Assembly: GCF_037975245.1 (NCBI RefSeq)
Contig: NC_092577.1
Span: 23,586,398-23,650,397 of the forward strand
Source: Apostichopus japonicus
Lineage: Eukaryota; Echinodermata; Holothuroidea; Aspidochirotida; Stichopodidae
DNA: 64,000 bases
Reading direction: 5' to 3'
Position 1 is the first letter of the stretch; the number at the start of each line of letters is the position of its first letter. Below are positions 1 to 11,424 of the stretch, in pieces. The notes under the pieces are model-generated. The model was not told where the DNA came from. It was given only the letters and a program-made list of their open reading frames with translations, and did no database searches. The translations under genes and the position numbers were made by a program.

Positions 1-980
1 CGATGGTGTTGACGCCTCGAAGTTAAACTTGCAGGGAGGCAACTGTTTTATTTGGAAAAAAAAACATGGTTGAAATTCACTGGAAGAATATATTTACGAA
101 TTGATCTTTTTCTATTTGGTGGGAAAATATTTATAGAGCTCCGAAGACGTTCCATTACGCCGACTTAAAAATTTGACATAATATTTTATACACTAACGAT
201 AACCTTTTTAGGTTAAAAATTGTGGACTCTCCTGCTTGCACCTGTTGTTTCACTTGTTCATTGAGTGTCCTGAAATAAGCGTGCTATGGGATAATTTTAT
301 TAGTAAACTCAGTAGAATCTATAATACACAGGATCATGATAATTGCCAGATTATTTCCTTATTTGGCCTTGGCCGCAAACGTAAAGAAGGTATTTTTTAA
401 TCGATTTTCTTCTTAATGTTTACAAGTGTGCTATTTGGAGATGCCGTTTTAGCCAACTTTTCGATGGCCATAAAAATGCATATTAGTAATTACTTCCATA
501 ATGTTCTTCAACATAAATTGAAACTAATTTATACGTTTCATAATGATAATAATAAGACTCCATAAGTTGTTCAAGATACTTGCTCAGGGCGGAGTACTTC
601 TCAAACGGCAGAGACTACACATATCATTTTGATAGGGGATAATTTTGCCATTTCATCATCACTCTATTATGTTATGTTGCAGCCTTTTTATGTTATTTAT
701 TTCGACATTTTTCACATCATCGTTAAGATGTCTTCGTTATCCAAGTGTACTATTGGATTATTTAGGCGGTGCATGTATACAACATTTTATGTGGCTGTAT
801 TGTAATATCCTTCATGTAATTAAATTAAATTGTATTACACTCATCTAATTAATGCTTAATGCTCCTAAAGCATACAGAGCATATTTGATGGTATCACACA
901 TTACTTCTGTTATAAATTGTATATAATTTTGCATCAAGTGGGTGAGCCATTTGGTTCATCTTTCAATAAAAGAGAAAAAA
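1..980 (+). mobile_element. 3' end of a non-LTR retrotransposon (LINE copy 1) joined to a 5S rRNA gene
   Basis: Around 251-400 one frame reads as the zinc-binding tail that ends many LINE reverse transcriptases (HLFIECPEISVLWDNFISKL and on to a TAA at 398-400). An AT-rich 3' UTR follows and ends in an A-rich tail at 970-980. The next base begins the interior of a 5S rRNA gene (CCGGTTCTCG). Only the 3' part lies in the window, and bases 1-250 are degenerate reverse-transcriptase sequence. Some Tx1-clade LINEs (the Mutsu group in fish) are known to insert into 5S rDNA, so a 5S-targeting Tx1-like element is the favoured reading. Clade assignment from such a short tail is uncertain. Confidence 0.7.
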
Positions 981-1071
981 CCGGTTCTCGTCCGATCACC
1001 GGCGTCAAGCAACGTAGAGAGCAGTCAGTACTTGGATGGGTGACCGCCTGGGAATACTGGGTGCCATAGGC
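981..1071 (+). rRNA. 5S rRNA fragment, 3' three quarters
   Basis: The sequence matches metazoan 5S rRNA from about nucleotide 28 to the 3' end, including TACTTGGATGGGTGACCGCC and the TGCCATAGGC terminus, followed by a T run (1072-1075) like a Pol III terminator. Nucleotides 1-27 are replaced by the LINE tail. Several bases in the internal promoter region differ from the usual 5S sequence, so this is a broken copy rather than a working gene. Confidence 0.9.
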
Positions 1072-1148
1072 TTTTATTTTCATAATTGATAACACTATGT
1101 TGCCACGACGATGAGAAATTGAAATGGCCTACATTTACCTCTTCTTAT
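1072..1148 (+). other. 5S rDNA intergenic spacer (77 bp)
   Basis: This short segment lies between the 3' part of one 5S copy and the 5' part of the next. From about 1094 on it is nearly identical to bases 26779-26837, which also lie directly upstream of a 5S 5' fragment. That supports its being a real, conserved spacer or promoter segment of a tandem 5S unit. Confidence 0.65.
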
Positions 1149-1187
1149 GTCTACGGCCAAATCACGTTGACTATACCGGTTCTCGTC
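1149..1187 (+). rRNA. 5S rRNA fragment, first 39 nucleotides
   Basis: It begins GTCTACGGCC and runs to CCGGTTCTCGTC, matching nucleotides 1-39 of 5S rRNA, and then breaks into unrelated sequence. The upstream LINE is followed by 5S starting at nucleotide 28, so the two sides share CCGGTTCTCGTC. This looks like a 12-bp target duplication made by insertion into 5S. Confidence 0.85.
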
Positions 1188-1352
1188 ACGTTCAATATCG
1201 TTTCTCGTAGACGTGTTTTTCTGTGATCTCGTTTTTCACTGTTTTAGCCGTTTGTCAGGATTGCAACTATGTTGTGATCGTTGTGGACTATTTGTTTTTT
1301 CATCTCCTTGGAAAACTTTCCTATTAACACGGTTGACAATATGTTACCGTCC

Positions 1353-2205
1353 CCTGGAGGGGAGAGAGTAGACAGACAAATATAAATTGTATCTGATAAA
1401 ATGGCGTTGCTGTATTCTCCGTATTACATGGCTTTCAACAAAGAACTGAAGTATTAACATTAACCCTGAAACAACATACTCTAAACTGTTATAAAGACGA
1501 AAGTCCCCTTACTGCTTTAAGATGTAGCACTGCAACTGACCTACAGTAGAGACTCGATGCCTCTCTTGTGTAATCAATTTAAGTAGATACTAACCTAAGT
1601 CTGTTGCTTAACAATAACAGCTACACAAATAAGTACATGAACGTTATTAGCCTACTTACTTTGTTACATAATGATATTACACTCCTTTAAGTTTAATACT
1701 GACATTTAACTCCTTTAAGTTTAACAGCACAATGATCAACTATATGATCACTCCCTGATTATACAATTTGTCAAACTCAACTCTAGAAGTTTGCTCGCAA
1801 TGCTACCCTATGCACTACGTAAAGTCACACTAATACGTCGTGCCGTAAAACGTAGCACAATTGCTACCTAAACACATTATATTACAGACCATGCCTGCAG
1901 CTGTCAAACCTACGCTAATACACTCTATATTAACAGTACAGCCTGGCCAACATAATATACTATCACATGGACGTATGGTCAACGTAAGCCGACGGCCTGG
2001 CCGTAACTATGAAGAAAACTAACTTTATAATCATTGTGAATATGGCAACAAGCCTGCTTTAAGTAATCAAAGAATGACCGCTGAGGAGTCATTTATCGTT
2101 TGTAATCATTTAAGGTAAAATTAATACATTATGTACATACCTGGAGGGGAGAGAGTAGACAGACAAATATAAATTGTATCTGATAAAATGGCGTTGCTGT
2201 ATTCT
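1353..2205 (+). repeat. 66-bp perfect direct repeat (1353-1418 and 2140-2205)
   Basis: The same 66 bases, starting CCTGGAGGGGAGAGAG and including the ATG that opens ORF1 of LINE copy 2, occur twice with an offset of 787 bp and no difference that I can see. The sequence between the copies shows no coding pattern. It may be a doubled LINE leader or promoter unit, or the trace of a template switch or self-insertion. Confidence 0.9.
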
Positions 2206-2922
2206 CAACCAGCAGCGTGCCCAGCCCCCGCAGTAAACAAACTGACAGATTGGAATCTGCTAACTTCTGACAACCTGAATCGATGCGAACGCAGTCGTAT
2301 AAATGACGATAATACTGCCAATTGGAAAATGACAAGTTTTTTTGTAGGGGGCATAATTCATACCTGTCACAAATATATCGTTTATCGCCTGCCTCTTTGG
2401 CAGCGGTAGGAACGATGGCTTACCCTGCCTCACGTGTGAGAGCGGGCAGCGATGGTATCGGTGTGTACAAAGAGATGCTGAGAGAACAATGTGAAGATTG
2501 TAGACCACACGTTTAGCACACTAGACGTGCTGAGTGCCGCAGTGGAGGACATTGGAGTAGAAAATATTCTTGGTTGTGTCAAGGTAGGGGGAGAGTGGGT
2601 GCTAACCATAAAGTCGAAGAGTGACGCAGAACTGCTGCAGAATATGGGAAGTCTGCCGTACTAATTTTTGGTTTCCGGCAGCCACTTGAGATTAAAGCAT
2701 AACGGACAAACTCGTGTGTGTAATTTATGTCTGGGGAAAAACCATTTGATGAGAGCATGTGCGAAATACGTTTGCAAGGAGTGTAACCAGCAAGGACACT
2801 CCGAAAACAAGGGTCCCGAAGTGAAATGCTACAAATGCCAAGGACGTACACATAAAAGTTTTCACTGTGAAGCGAAAGACAGCGAGACGACAAAGACGGA
2901 AGAGGGGTCGATGACTCTGTGA
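2188..2922 (+). pseudogene. LINE ORF1 remnant with three CCHC zinc knuckles
   Basis: An ATG at 2188 opens a short frame (MALLYSQPAACPAPAVN), and a second frame at 2668-2922 holds three consecutive knuckles. The first is CX2CX4HX4C (CNLCLGKNHLMRAC). The second keeps C, C and H but has lost the last cysteine. The third (CYKCQGRTHKSFHC) is complete. Such knuckles are nucleic-acid binding and typical of ORF1 in Tx1 and Jockey-group LINEs. The frames are broken between the start and the knuckles, so this is a remnant. Confidence 0.7.
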
Positions 2923-3129
2923 ACCCTCAAACTACCGGCGCCGTTCCTGGCCCAGCCCCCAAAACACCATGGCAGATGAAGAAACAGTCAGCGAATCGGG
3001 TAAACGGGGAGAGTCGAGTGGAGAGGAACTTCCGTTGAATGAGACCAAACGAGTCAGAACGAGTCAAAACAGAAAGAAGTTTGTGCCCAATACAACTACA
3101 GCAAGATTGTTCACACCTGCGAACCAATA

Positions 3130-5005
3130 ATGTATTTCTGTCTAATAGGACTTATACGTATACTTATACTCAATTGCAATGGCTTGGTCGGCAGAGAAAA
3201 AAGGACAGATATATTTGCATTGTTAAGAAAGAACAATTATGATTTTACGTTTTGGGACGACGATATTTCTAAAGCTGCAAATCCAGATTGGGAAGGGGAA
3301 ATCTTCTTTTCTAATTTCCCTGACGCAAGAAGAAGAGGCACTGCCTCCTTATGTAGACATTTGTGATTTCGATGTTATTTCCCATACAATTCCTAACAAA
3401 GGGAGGACACAAGTTGGATATTGATGGCAAGATAATAAGCGTTATTAATATATGTGTAATGTGCCGGCGGAGCGTAAAGCTTTCTTTTCGGACTTAGACA
3501 GAATTACTACCCCCTATCACGGACCTATTTTGCTCACCGGGGATTTCAACAATGTAATTAACCCATACCTGGACAGGTTTCCACCCGGCCCTAGACCGGA
3601 CTCTTCAAGAAAAGTCCTTCAAGATCTCATGGACAAATTTAGCTTGATCGATGTGTGGAGGGATCAACATCCCTCGGAAATTCAGTTTACGCGTACATCT
3701 AGTAAGATGTCTTCAGGATCCAGGATTGACCGATTTGTAATTAGTAAAGAACTTTTAGCGAACGTAGTAAAATGTGAAATTTCGCATTACCCAGCGTCAG
3801 CGAAAGTTGGTTAAATACGTCGCCTTCAGACTCTCAAGCACTTAAATTATGGTACGACAATCTTAAAAAGGAGATTAGAATGAGCAGTGCTACATTCGGC
3901 AAACGCGAAAAATCGAGGCGCGAAAAAGCTGCTGCTGAAGAAGATAAACTACGAATAAGTTACAGCTCAGAAATGTTTTGATTACGACACCACAAGGCTT
4001 CTCGAACTGCGTAGCCGTCTCAATGTTTTACTGCGGCACGAAATTAACGGTGCAGCAATTCGTTCCAAGGTACTGTGGTATGAGGAAGGTTAGAAATCGA
4101 CGAAATCCTGTCTAAACCGAGAGACCTCGAGACCAAAAAAGAAAGTACTGAGATCGGTTCTTACGGGCAGAGGTGAAATCGTCAAGGATCAAGAATAAAC
4201 AGACTCACGAAAATATTCAGCGTGATATTTTGCACTATTTGGACAAAACTCTTTCGGACGAGGAAATCAAGTTCTGTAAAAAAGAGATCACCTTACAGGA
4301 ACTTTTTAATGCCCTCGTTGCAATGAAAACTAAGAAAAAGCCCTGGACTTGACATTTTGGGATGTGCTTTCACCTATTCTTATTCGTAGCGTTTTTTTTT
4401 TTTGGGAATCAAACGAGATGTGTGATTCCAGGATTATTCCCAAAAAAGGGGGAAAGTTTCAAATTGGAGACCAATTAGCCTCCTAAATATCGATTAGAAA
4501 ATCATTACAAAAGCTTTAGGTAACAGAATTTGAAAAGTTAAATTATTTCTAGTGACCAGACCTGTTGCATTCCAGGAAGACACATCGCTGATAATATTAT
4601 GCTTATTCGTAATATTACCCGTTACGTAAATGAAACAAATTGTGACGGTCTACTCCTGAAAATTTATCAATTAAAGGCCTTCGATAGGGTCGATCACCAG
4701 TATGTGTTTTGGTGAATATCTTGGAGAAAGCGGGTTTTGGCCAGTATTTTCGTAATTGGGTTGCGATTTTGTACACGGATATCAACAGTCATATTAAGCA
4801 TAACGGTTACTTGTGTGATATTTTTTAAATCACAAGAGGTGTGAGGCAAGGGTGCCCCATATCGGCACTGTTGTATGTAATTAGTGCAGAACCGTTCCGT
4901 GAAGCAATTTATAAGAACACCCATATTTCTGGTATCAAATTTTCTCCATTGAGGTCCTCGAATGTTTCAGCATGCTCACGATACTACTTTTATGTTAGCC
5001 AATAC
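3130..5005 (+). pseudogene. LINE ORF2 remnant: endonuclease and partial reverse transcriptase
   Basis: Endonuclease motifs appear in order: LILNCNGLVGREKR near 3160, ILLTGDFNNVINPYLDRF near 3525, and GSRIDRFVISKELL near 3718. The reverse transcriptase follows after a degenerate stretch. It shows KAFDRVDH near 4675 and RGVRQGCPISALLY near 4838, then HAHDTTFMLAN near 4970. The aspartate expected in motif A is Tyr here (IYQLKAFDRVDH), and the YADD box of motif C reads HAHD. Several frameshifts and stops separate these pieces. The copy cannot make an active enzyme. Confidence 0.75.
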
Positions 5006-5299
5006 CCTGGTGGAGATTCCAGTTGAACTTTTGAACTGGGTTCAACTGGAATTTTCTATACGGAAATTGCCCCAAATTTGAACTAGGTTGAAATGAGTGA
5101 ACTGGTGTTCTCAACTGTTTCAACTATGTTTTACTGGGTTAAACTGGGTCAACTATGTTTTACTGCTTATATATTAAATAGTTTGTACTGGGATTCTCAA
5201 CTGGTGTTATCACCACTCCACACTATAAGACGTTTTCATTTTTTAACAGTAGATCTATACTGTGTCTGTATGTAAGGGTGTTAGCCACTGAAAATACTG

Positions 5300-7100
5300 A
5301 AAACTCAACTGGATTGGATCAAAAGAAATTCTAATTATGAATAACAAACAATGTACAGATGATTTGGGCCCAGTCAAAGAATTAATGAAACAACTTAGTC
5401 GTGAGGTGCACACCCAAAATATAAAGAAATACACTTAATTTAAAGAGTCTGATCTGGTGAGTTGGCCTGCTGGTGACATCGAGTATTCTACGACCTCAGA
5501 TCTTCCACGACATCAGATATTCTACGACATCAGTGTAGTTGAACCCAATAAATGGTATCATGAATATCCGATCCCAACAAAATAGTATCCTTTAATTTAT
5601 ATGAAATAGTGTTCCAGGGTATCCTTTCAGTAAAATAATGTCAATATCCTTTGTACGTAGTAAAATAATGTCCTTTACAAGTGATGGTGTCCTGGAATAT
5701 CCTTTTATATTGTCAAATAATATCGTTGATAGTAAATAGTATCCTTTATAATAAATAGTGTTCCAGACTGTCAGTTTAATATCACAACTTCCATAAAATA
5801 ATAAGGTCTACAGTAACTTGAACTATGTGAATTAAGGTTTAAAACAAACTACCCTTGCTCAGATACTGCCCCCAACTGCCTTGCTCAGATACTGACAGCC
5901 AACTGACATCTCCCTATACCCTCACAAAATTCCTTTGTTCCTAAAATATATACACACAGACCCCATTTCCTGTGAGGGCTAATTTCCAGGAAGAACAAGA
6001 TAGTTGCCTAGCAACCCACAAGAGAGTTGTTAAGCAACCCTTTTCTGCCACAAGACAACATACAAATATACTGTACAAATGTATAGCTCTCTGTGCAGTG
6101 AGCAGTGCACTAATAAACAAGTAAAACTATGGTACAAAACAAAACTTTACACTGTACAAATAAAGCCTCACTTGAATTGGATTGATAGTTTAATCATATG
6201 TTCATAATGTTCAGTGTACTGCAGGGCATCCTCACATTTGTAGCATATACGTGTATGCGCTGTACACTTCACTAATGACTTTTGAAACGTATGTTATTAT
6301 GCCAATAGGACAGTTTGAAACAACAATCGAGGCAATTGCGTAAACTTTCAAAATTGCTATTATGTTTGCTAGTGGACGATAGCTTTCCTAAAATCATGCG
6401 GCTAAATATAGGTGTTAACTTGAGTATAACTAGGGAAGGCCCCTATAAGCTAGGCAACTATTACGTTAGGAAATGTCCAACGTTAGTAAATGTACTATGT
6501 GGTATACCTAGTACCGGAACCGGTTTGTTAGGCCTAGCCTATACTATAGTCCTAGGTCATAGTATATATAAAGTTTCTGTTCAATTCAAATATTTTTGAT
6601 AAAGAGCACGTTTACAATCAATTATGAAGTTACAAGTATGTGTCAATAATATAAAGATACTGCAAGATCACAACGGAGGGAACTTAGCCGCTGTAATAAT
6701 TTAAAATTGTTGGCAAAATCGGTTACAAATGCGATTATTCTGCGAAGCTTCTATTGGCGTATGTGGTTTGCGGATTCGGAATTTATAAATTTAGCGCTAA
6801 CGCAAGACAAATGTCGGGTCATACTATTTTGCACTAGCAAGGCATTTTGCCTACCAATTGTTCAAATCGACGAACAAAGTATCACATAGTTCTTTCAAAT
6901 TTATTATAGAGTAAATATTTCATATTTTTAATCATTGCGGTAGAAAAATGTAATCGTTTAATAATAACTGTGATAAATATGACAGATTTATTTTACACCC
7001 CTCTAAGTTGGCTAATTTAGCATTTTCAATATATTACGATACGGTTACTGCTTACGAACTTACATTATAATATTCTTGATAATTACGCCTAAAATAAAAG
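5300..7100. other. Interior of the fold-back element, no gene recognised
   Basis: This is AT-rich sequence with short local repeats. Variants of AGTATCCTTT and GTGTTCCAG recur between 5560 and 5770, and a CTACGAC(C/A)TCAG motif recurs near 5490-5535. Open frames of 60-94 codons occur (for example 6315-6599) but show no recognisable motif. I see no RNA gene. Confidence 0.5.
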
Positions 7101-8193
7101 CAGTCAACATAGTCCAAACCCAGTTGGGCCAGTGTGAAACCTAGTTGAACCCCAACAGGGCAAGTTCACCAGTAAACATAGTTCAAACCCAGTTGGGCTT
7201 GTGCAAAACCAGTTGAAACCTAGTTCAACCCCAACAGGGCAAGTTTACCAGTCAACATAGTTGAAACCCAGTTGGGCTATAGACCGGGATGCATACATCA
7301 GAAAGTGCTCTAGTTAGTGGTTTTTGTGACCACCGAGCGACAACTACCTGATTTTTTGTACAATGATGGAGAAAAATATGAATAATAACCACACAAACTC
7401 GTCAAGCGTGAAAGTTGCACATTAATTAGTAATCATAGTTTTAATTAATCATAATTGTGTTTGTCGCCCTCTTGAGTCCAAATAGAGAAAATAAGCTCAA
7501 TGCCTGTGGATTGTGATGTGCAGGATGTTGAACTATGTTATTTACATGTTAGGAATAAAGTGTGAACTTAGCTTTACGTCCTATTCGAGGGATTTTGTTT
7601 TTTTTTGGGGGGGGTTATTGCAAATGTTTTTCTTATTTTAATTTAAGAAGGAATATTTATACCAATACTTATGATGATTATGCTGATACTGATCTGATAA
7701 TAATAAATGATAATACTACATGAACTACTATTTTTAATAATACAAACAATAAAGATATTGATAATGAACCTGAAAGTGATATTCATGATAAATTATATAG
7801 ATCTTGATTTTATTATAATTAGCGAAGTAATTTTGATTAATATTAGAATAATTACTTTAACTATCGTTGCTTTGTGTTTATACAAGTATGCTCATCACAA
7901 CTTTTTCTTTTCCTTGCCTCTCTGATCCTCTTTTCCAAAGTATCCTTCATCCACATTTTTCTCTCATGTCAACCACCCCTCCCCCCTCCCTGACTCTCTC
8001 ATTCTATTTTTTCTCTATGCACTCACTGTCTTTTGCTCTCTCCACCTCTCCCTCTTTGTTTCTTTAATCTCTATCTCAATCTTCTTTTCTCGCCTTCAAC
8101 CCCCTTCCTGCAACATCTCTACACATCGCAGACAAATAATTTTGACTGAATGACAAAAAGTATCCAAACAAGTACAAAAGCATCATCATATTC

Positions 8194-9100
8194 AAATTGT
8201 ATAATATTGATAACATTACTGTTATCATAACTTGCACATATGACACATAAGAAATGCATGTAGTTATTGTTTTTACGTTTTCAGCTTTTCTTCATGGCTG
8301 AGGTTTGAGGACATAACATTCCAACTTTCATTTCTAAACAAGCACTGTAAAAAAGGTACCATTTCTCTACAAGTCTCAAGAAAATTGACAAACTATTCTT
8401 GCAGTACATCAAACATGATTTTGATACATGAATATAAAACAAGTGAAATAGTGTTCTGTTACTACGGCACGAAATACATCTATACGAATTCTCTATCACT
8501 TCTACAAATTGTATAATATTGATAACATTACTGTTATCATAACTTGCATATGTGGCACATAAGAAATGCATGTAGTTATTGTTTTTACGTTTTCAACTTT
8601 TCTTCATGGCTGAGGTTTGAGGACAGAACATTCCAAAATTCAGTTCTAAACGAGCACTGTAAAAAACGAGCACTGTAATCACTTCTACAAGTCGTTAGAA
8701 AAATGACAAACTATTCTTGCTGCCTACATCGCAAGTGATCTTGAAACATAAATATAAAACAAGTGAATTGGTGTTCTGTTTATACAGCTCGAAATACATC
8801 TATAAGAATTAACCACTTCTACATGTCGTTGGAAAAATGACAAACTATTCTTGCTGCCTACATCGCAAGTGATTCTGAAACATAAATATAAAACAAGTGA
8901 ATTGGTTTCCTATTAATACAACTCGAAATATAAGAATTCTCTACCAAGTGACATACTATTCATACTTGAATATTAAACAAGTTCTGTTAATACAGCTCGA
9001 AATAAAAGAATTCCCTTTAACCTCCACAAGCTATTGGAAAAGTGACATACTATTTGTGCACTACAATGTACATCCCAAGTAATGTTTATACATGAATATG
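8194..9100 (+). repeat. Tandem repeat of about 312 bp inside the transposon
   Basis: AAATTGTATAATATTGATAAC and the following ~300 bp begin at 8194 and again at 8506, with high similarity. Shortened, more diverged units follow to about 9100, marked by GTGACAAACTATTCTTGC-like and ACAGCTCGAAATA-like segments. No coding pattern runs through the units. Confidence 0.8.
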
Positions 9101-9385
9101 ATATATAGAGTGTTTATACAGCTCAAATTGTGGGTGGAGAAAGAGTAAGAATCCAAATGTTGTTGGTCCATCCATAACGCTTGCAAAACATTGAATGACT
9201 TTGCGATCTTTTGCCCGTTTTGTAAACAAACTTGGATGGTAGATGCTCTACAGTGACCTGAATGAACTCATTGTTATTTCGGGGTCACAGGTAACTTAAT
9301 TATGCCAGAGGTCAAACAAGTTCAGACCAGAACAAATTTACATTACTGTGAATGAATGAGTCTAGATACATAAGCTTTCAGACAT

Positions 9386-10905
9386 TCAGTTTTCATCTTC
9401 ATTGTCTGTATCTTCCTCATCCATATTGTGCCCTGCTTGAGCTGAATTTTGACAATTGATGCACCTGCAAAGATCGGTGCAGGTTATGTTGTGCTGTGAC
9501 ATGAACATCGACCCTTTCCTGCAGCTTTAGATTCTTCTTCATCAGCTTCTGTGAAGGTAGTAAAAGTACAAAGCTTTGCCTCAATACTGAAATATACAGA
9601 GACACTATATTTATTTCAAGTGAACATCATTCAACTGATACCCTGTATTTTACATCCAAAGAATACTAAAGCATAGAAAATATATTTTTGCAATTTGTTA
9701 TCATTGTTAAACTTATGACCACTAGTTACATTTGCTGCTGTTAAATAATGTTAACAGCTGTGCTCCATGGTGTAATCTTTATATCATAAATAAATGTAAC
9801 TTTCAATTTAATAGGAATGAAGTAACATAATATGAAAAATTTTACAAAGTAAAATAAGCTGTGCTATAAGATGTATACCAAAAATATTACCTTTCGATAT
9901 CTGTGCTTTCTTCGCCTTGTCCTTGGCTCGCCTGATGGAAGTGAGATTACAGAAGTGCCGGTATCAATCTACGTGGTATCCTGCCCTCCCTTGTCGTTTT
10001 CTATGTAAATAATCAGGACACATCAATGAATTATAATTTTTTCCATTAAGCATTAACAATACTGTGCTTATGAACAGCTCTAATTTGAAATCCCTATCAA
10101 GATTACCATACCAATTTTCTACTGAAATATATTTTCCATTATGTTATGCCCTCCTCATTCGTCTTGAGCACCGACTACCTTACCTTTTTAAGTACGAGAT
10201 AAGAATAGATCAAGACTTCAAAAACTCAAATTTCCTAGCTTAACTTAACTTCAGCTTACAAGTTACACAATGATACAATGTTGGCTCTGTCATAATATTG
10301 TGTTACTTTAAATCAAATCAAATTTTAAAAAGAGAAAAATCCTTCAAGACAAAAGTTGATAAAGTCAACATCATTCAACATGAATTGAAAACAATCAGCA
10401 TACTTTTACTATATATATGGTAGACTAGCAGTAGTAGTACTACTACTACTACTACTCTGCCAAGTACTTCTGCACAGCTGGCAGCCACACATAACCATAT
10501 CAGGAGAGATCTAGACCTTAGAGTTAGACCTACTTTTTGTGTAGGAAGTGAACATTCAATCATTGATTGACTCACTATTGTCTGAGTCTGACATTATTCA
10601 TTATGTATATTTATAATTTATATTTTACTCATACTCATAATCATAGTCATAAATCCCCATAATATTAATAATTTTAATATGCAATTTGCAATTCAGATAC
10701 AACTTATGACACCTAAATTGCAGTAAAACAATAAATTTCACATCTAGACATTCATACCCCATGCCATGCCCATACTATTTTTACTAGCCTACCTTGTTGT
10801 TGTGCATACATCGTCAAATTGAAGTCCGTCTGCTGTGGTTGCGATGACACTTTCCGGACGATTCTCTAACTCTTTCATTGGGTGGAACACTCTAAACTCT
10901 TCCAT
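9386..10905 (-). pseudogene. Decayed three-exon gene carried by the transposon, Cys-rich acidic C-terminus
   Basis: Exon 1 (10905-10793) starts MEEFRVFHPMKELENRPESV and ends at a GTAGGC donor. Exon 2 (10000-9891) lies between an AG and a GTAATA donor; it has an in-frame TGA followed by a basic stretch (RRAKDKAKKAQ). Exon 3 (9586-9386) holds a cysteine-rich segment (GRCSCHST in one frame, ITCTDLCRCINCQNSAQAG in another) and an acidic tail ending EDTDNEDEN. A frameshift separates the two cysteine-rich pieces. Short CXC-type tails of this sort are common at the C-termini of transposon proteins. It is probably what remains of the element's own gene. I cannot name the catalytic family because no core domain is left. 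Confidence 0.45.
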
Positions 10906-11424
10906 GGGTTTCGATTACATGCATGAAACAGTAAGACGAAGTTTTTCCCTCAGAATCATCAGCTTCCGATGACATTGATGACGACGTGTACGCGTCCATC
11001 TTGTACAGTGAAGGTGAAATGCAATGAGCGATACGATTGGTCAAGAGAGGATTCCCCTTCCAAATGTGGGTGAAACGCGCAAGCTGGTTGGCTTACAATC
11101 ATGGTGAAAAAATAAATATTGTTCTCGTTTTTTTCAAATTACTATAAAATGCGCAACTTTTACGTTTGACGAGTTTGAGACAAGACTTCTATAATATTTC
11201 TACATAATATCTGAGCATATAAGGTAGTTGTCTGATGGTGGTCACAAGAAGTCGACTTTTGGGGCCTTGCATCCCGACCTACTAGTGCAAAAACCAGTGA
11301 AACCTAGTTGAAGCCCAACTGGATCAGTTCAAACATAGTTCAAACTCAGTTGGGCCTGAACAAACCCAGTTGAACCTAGCTCATGTACAGCATAACCCAG
11401 TAAGACCCAGTTCAAGGGACGAAA

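Larger units (their letters stand above)
1188..5010 (+). mobile_element. Non-LTR retrotransposon (LINE copy 2), 5' end in 5S, 3' part lost
   Basis: The element begins where the 5S sequence breaks off. It has a noncoding leader, an ORF1 remnant with CCHC knuckles (2188-2922), and an ORF2 remnant with an AP-like endonuclease (3150-3830) and part of a reverse transcriptase (about 4480-5000). It stops near 5010, just past the reverse-transcriptase catalytic motif, where the arm of a fold-back element begins. I did not find the rest of ORF2 beyond that element, at 11420. The order of domains, the CCHC ORF1 and the 5S site suggest the Tx1 clade. It is heavily decayed, with several frame changes. 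Confidence 0.75.
7280..11281. mobile_element. 4002-bp DNA transposon with inverted ends and CTA target duplication
   Basis: The left end reads TAGACCGGGATGCA and the right end, reversed, TAGGTCGGGATGCA. Similarity between the ends continues for about 130-170 bp inward, for example TGGTCAC and GACGAGTTTG in matching order. CTA flanks both ends (7277-7279 and 11282-11284). Removing the element and one CTA restores a minisatellite unit (GGGCTAGTGCAAAA) that matches the intact unit near 7196. That is strong evidence for a real insertion with a 3-bp duplication. The interior holds a tandem repeat and a decayed minus-strand gene. The superfamily is not clear; a 3-bp duplication occurs in Harbinger-like elements among others. 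Confidence 0.75.
5015..11420. mobile_element. Fold-back element with minisatellite arms
   Basis: Bases 5020-5175 carry diverged copies of a motif like AACTGGGTTNAACTATG. The reverse complement of the same motif fills 7103-7276 as about two tandem units and resumes at 11285-11420. The arms are therefore inverted relative to each other, as in fold-back or minisatellite-armed elements. The right arm is split by the 4002-bp transposon at 7280-11281. The left arm lies where LINE copy 2 stops, so the element probably inserted into that LINE. No coding sequence could be assigned to it. Confidence 0.55.

Noticed and set aside
981-1187. A working 5S rRNA gene, or a 5S-derived SINE
   Set aside because: Neither piece is complete. 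The two parts are split by LINE ends at a consistent point, which insertion into 5S explains better than a SINE with a 5S head.
6315-6599. 94-codon open frame as a small gene
   Set aside because: No motif, no splice context, and it lies inside a fold-back element.
10430-10460. TAC triplet run as a coding repeat
   Set aside because: A short microsatellite inside a minus-strand intron of the decayed transposon gene.
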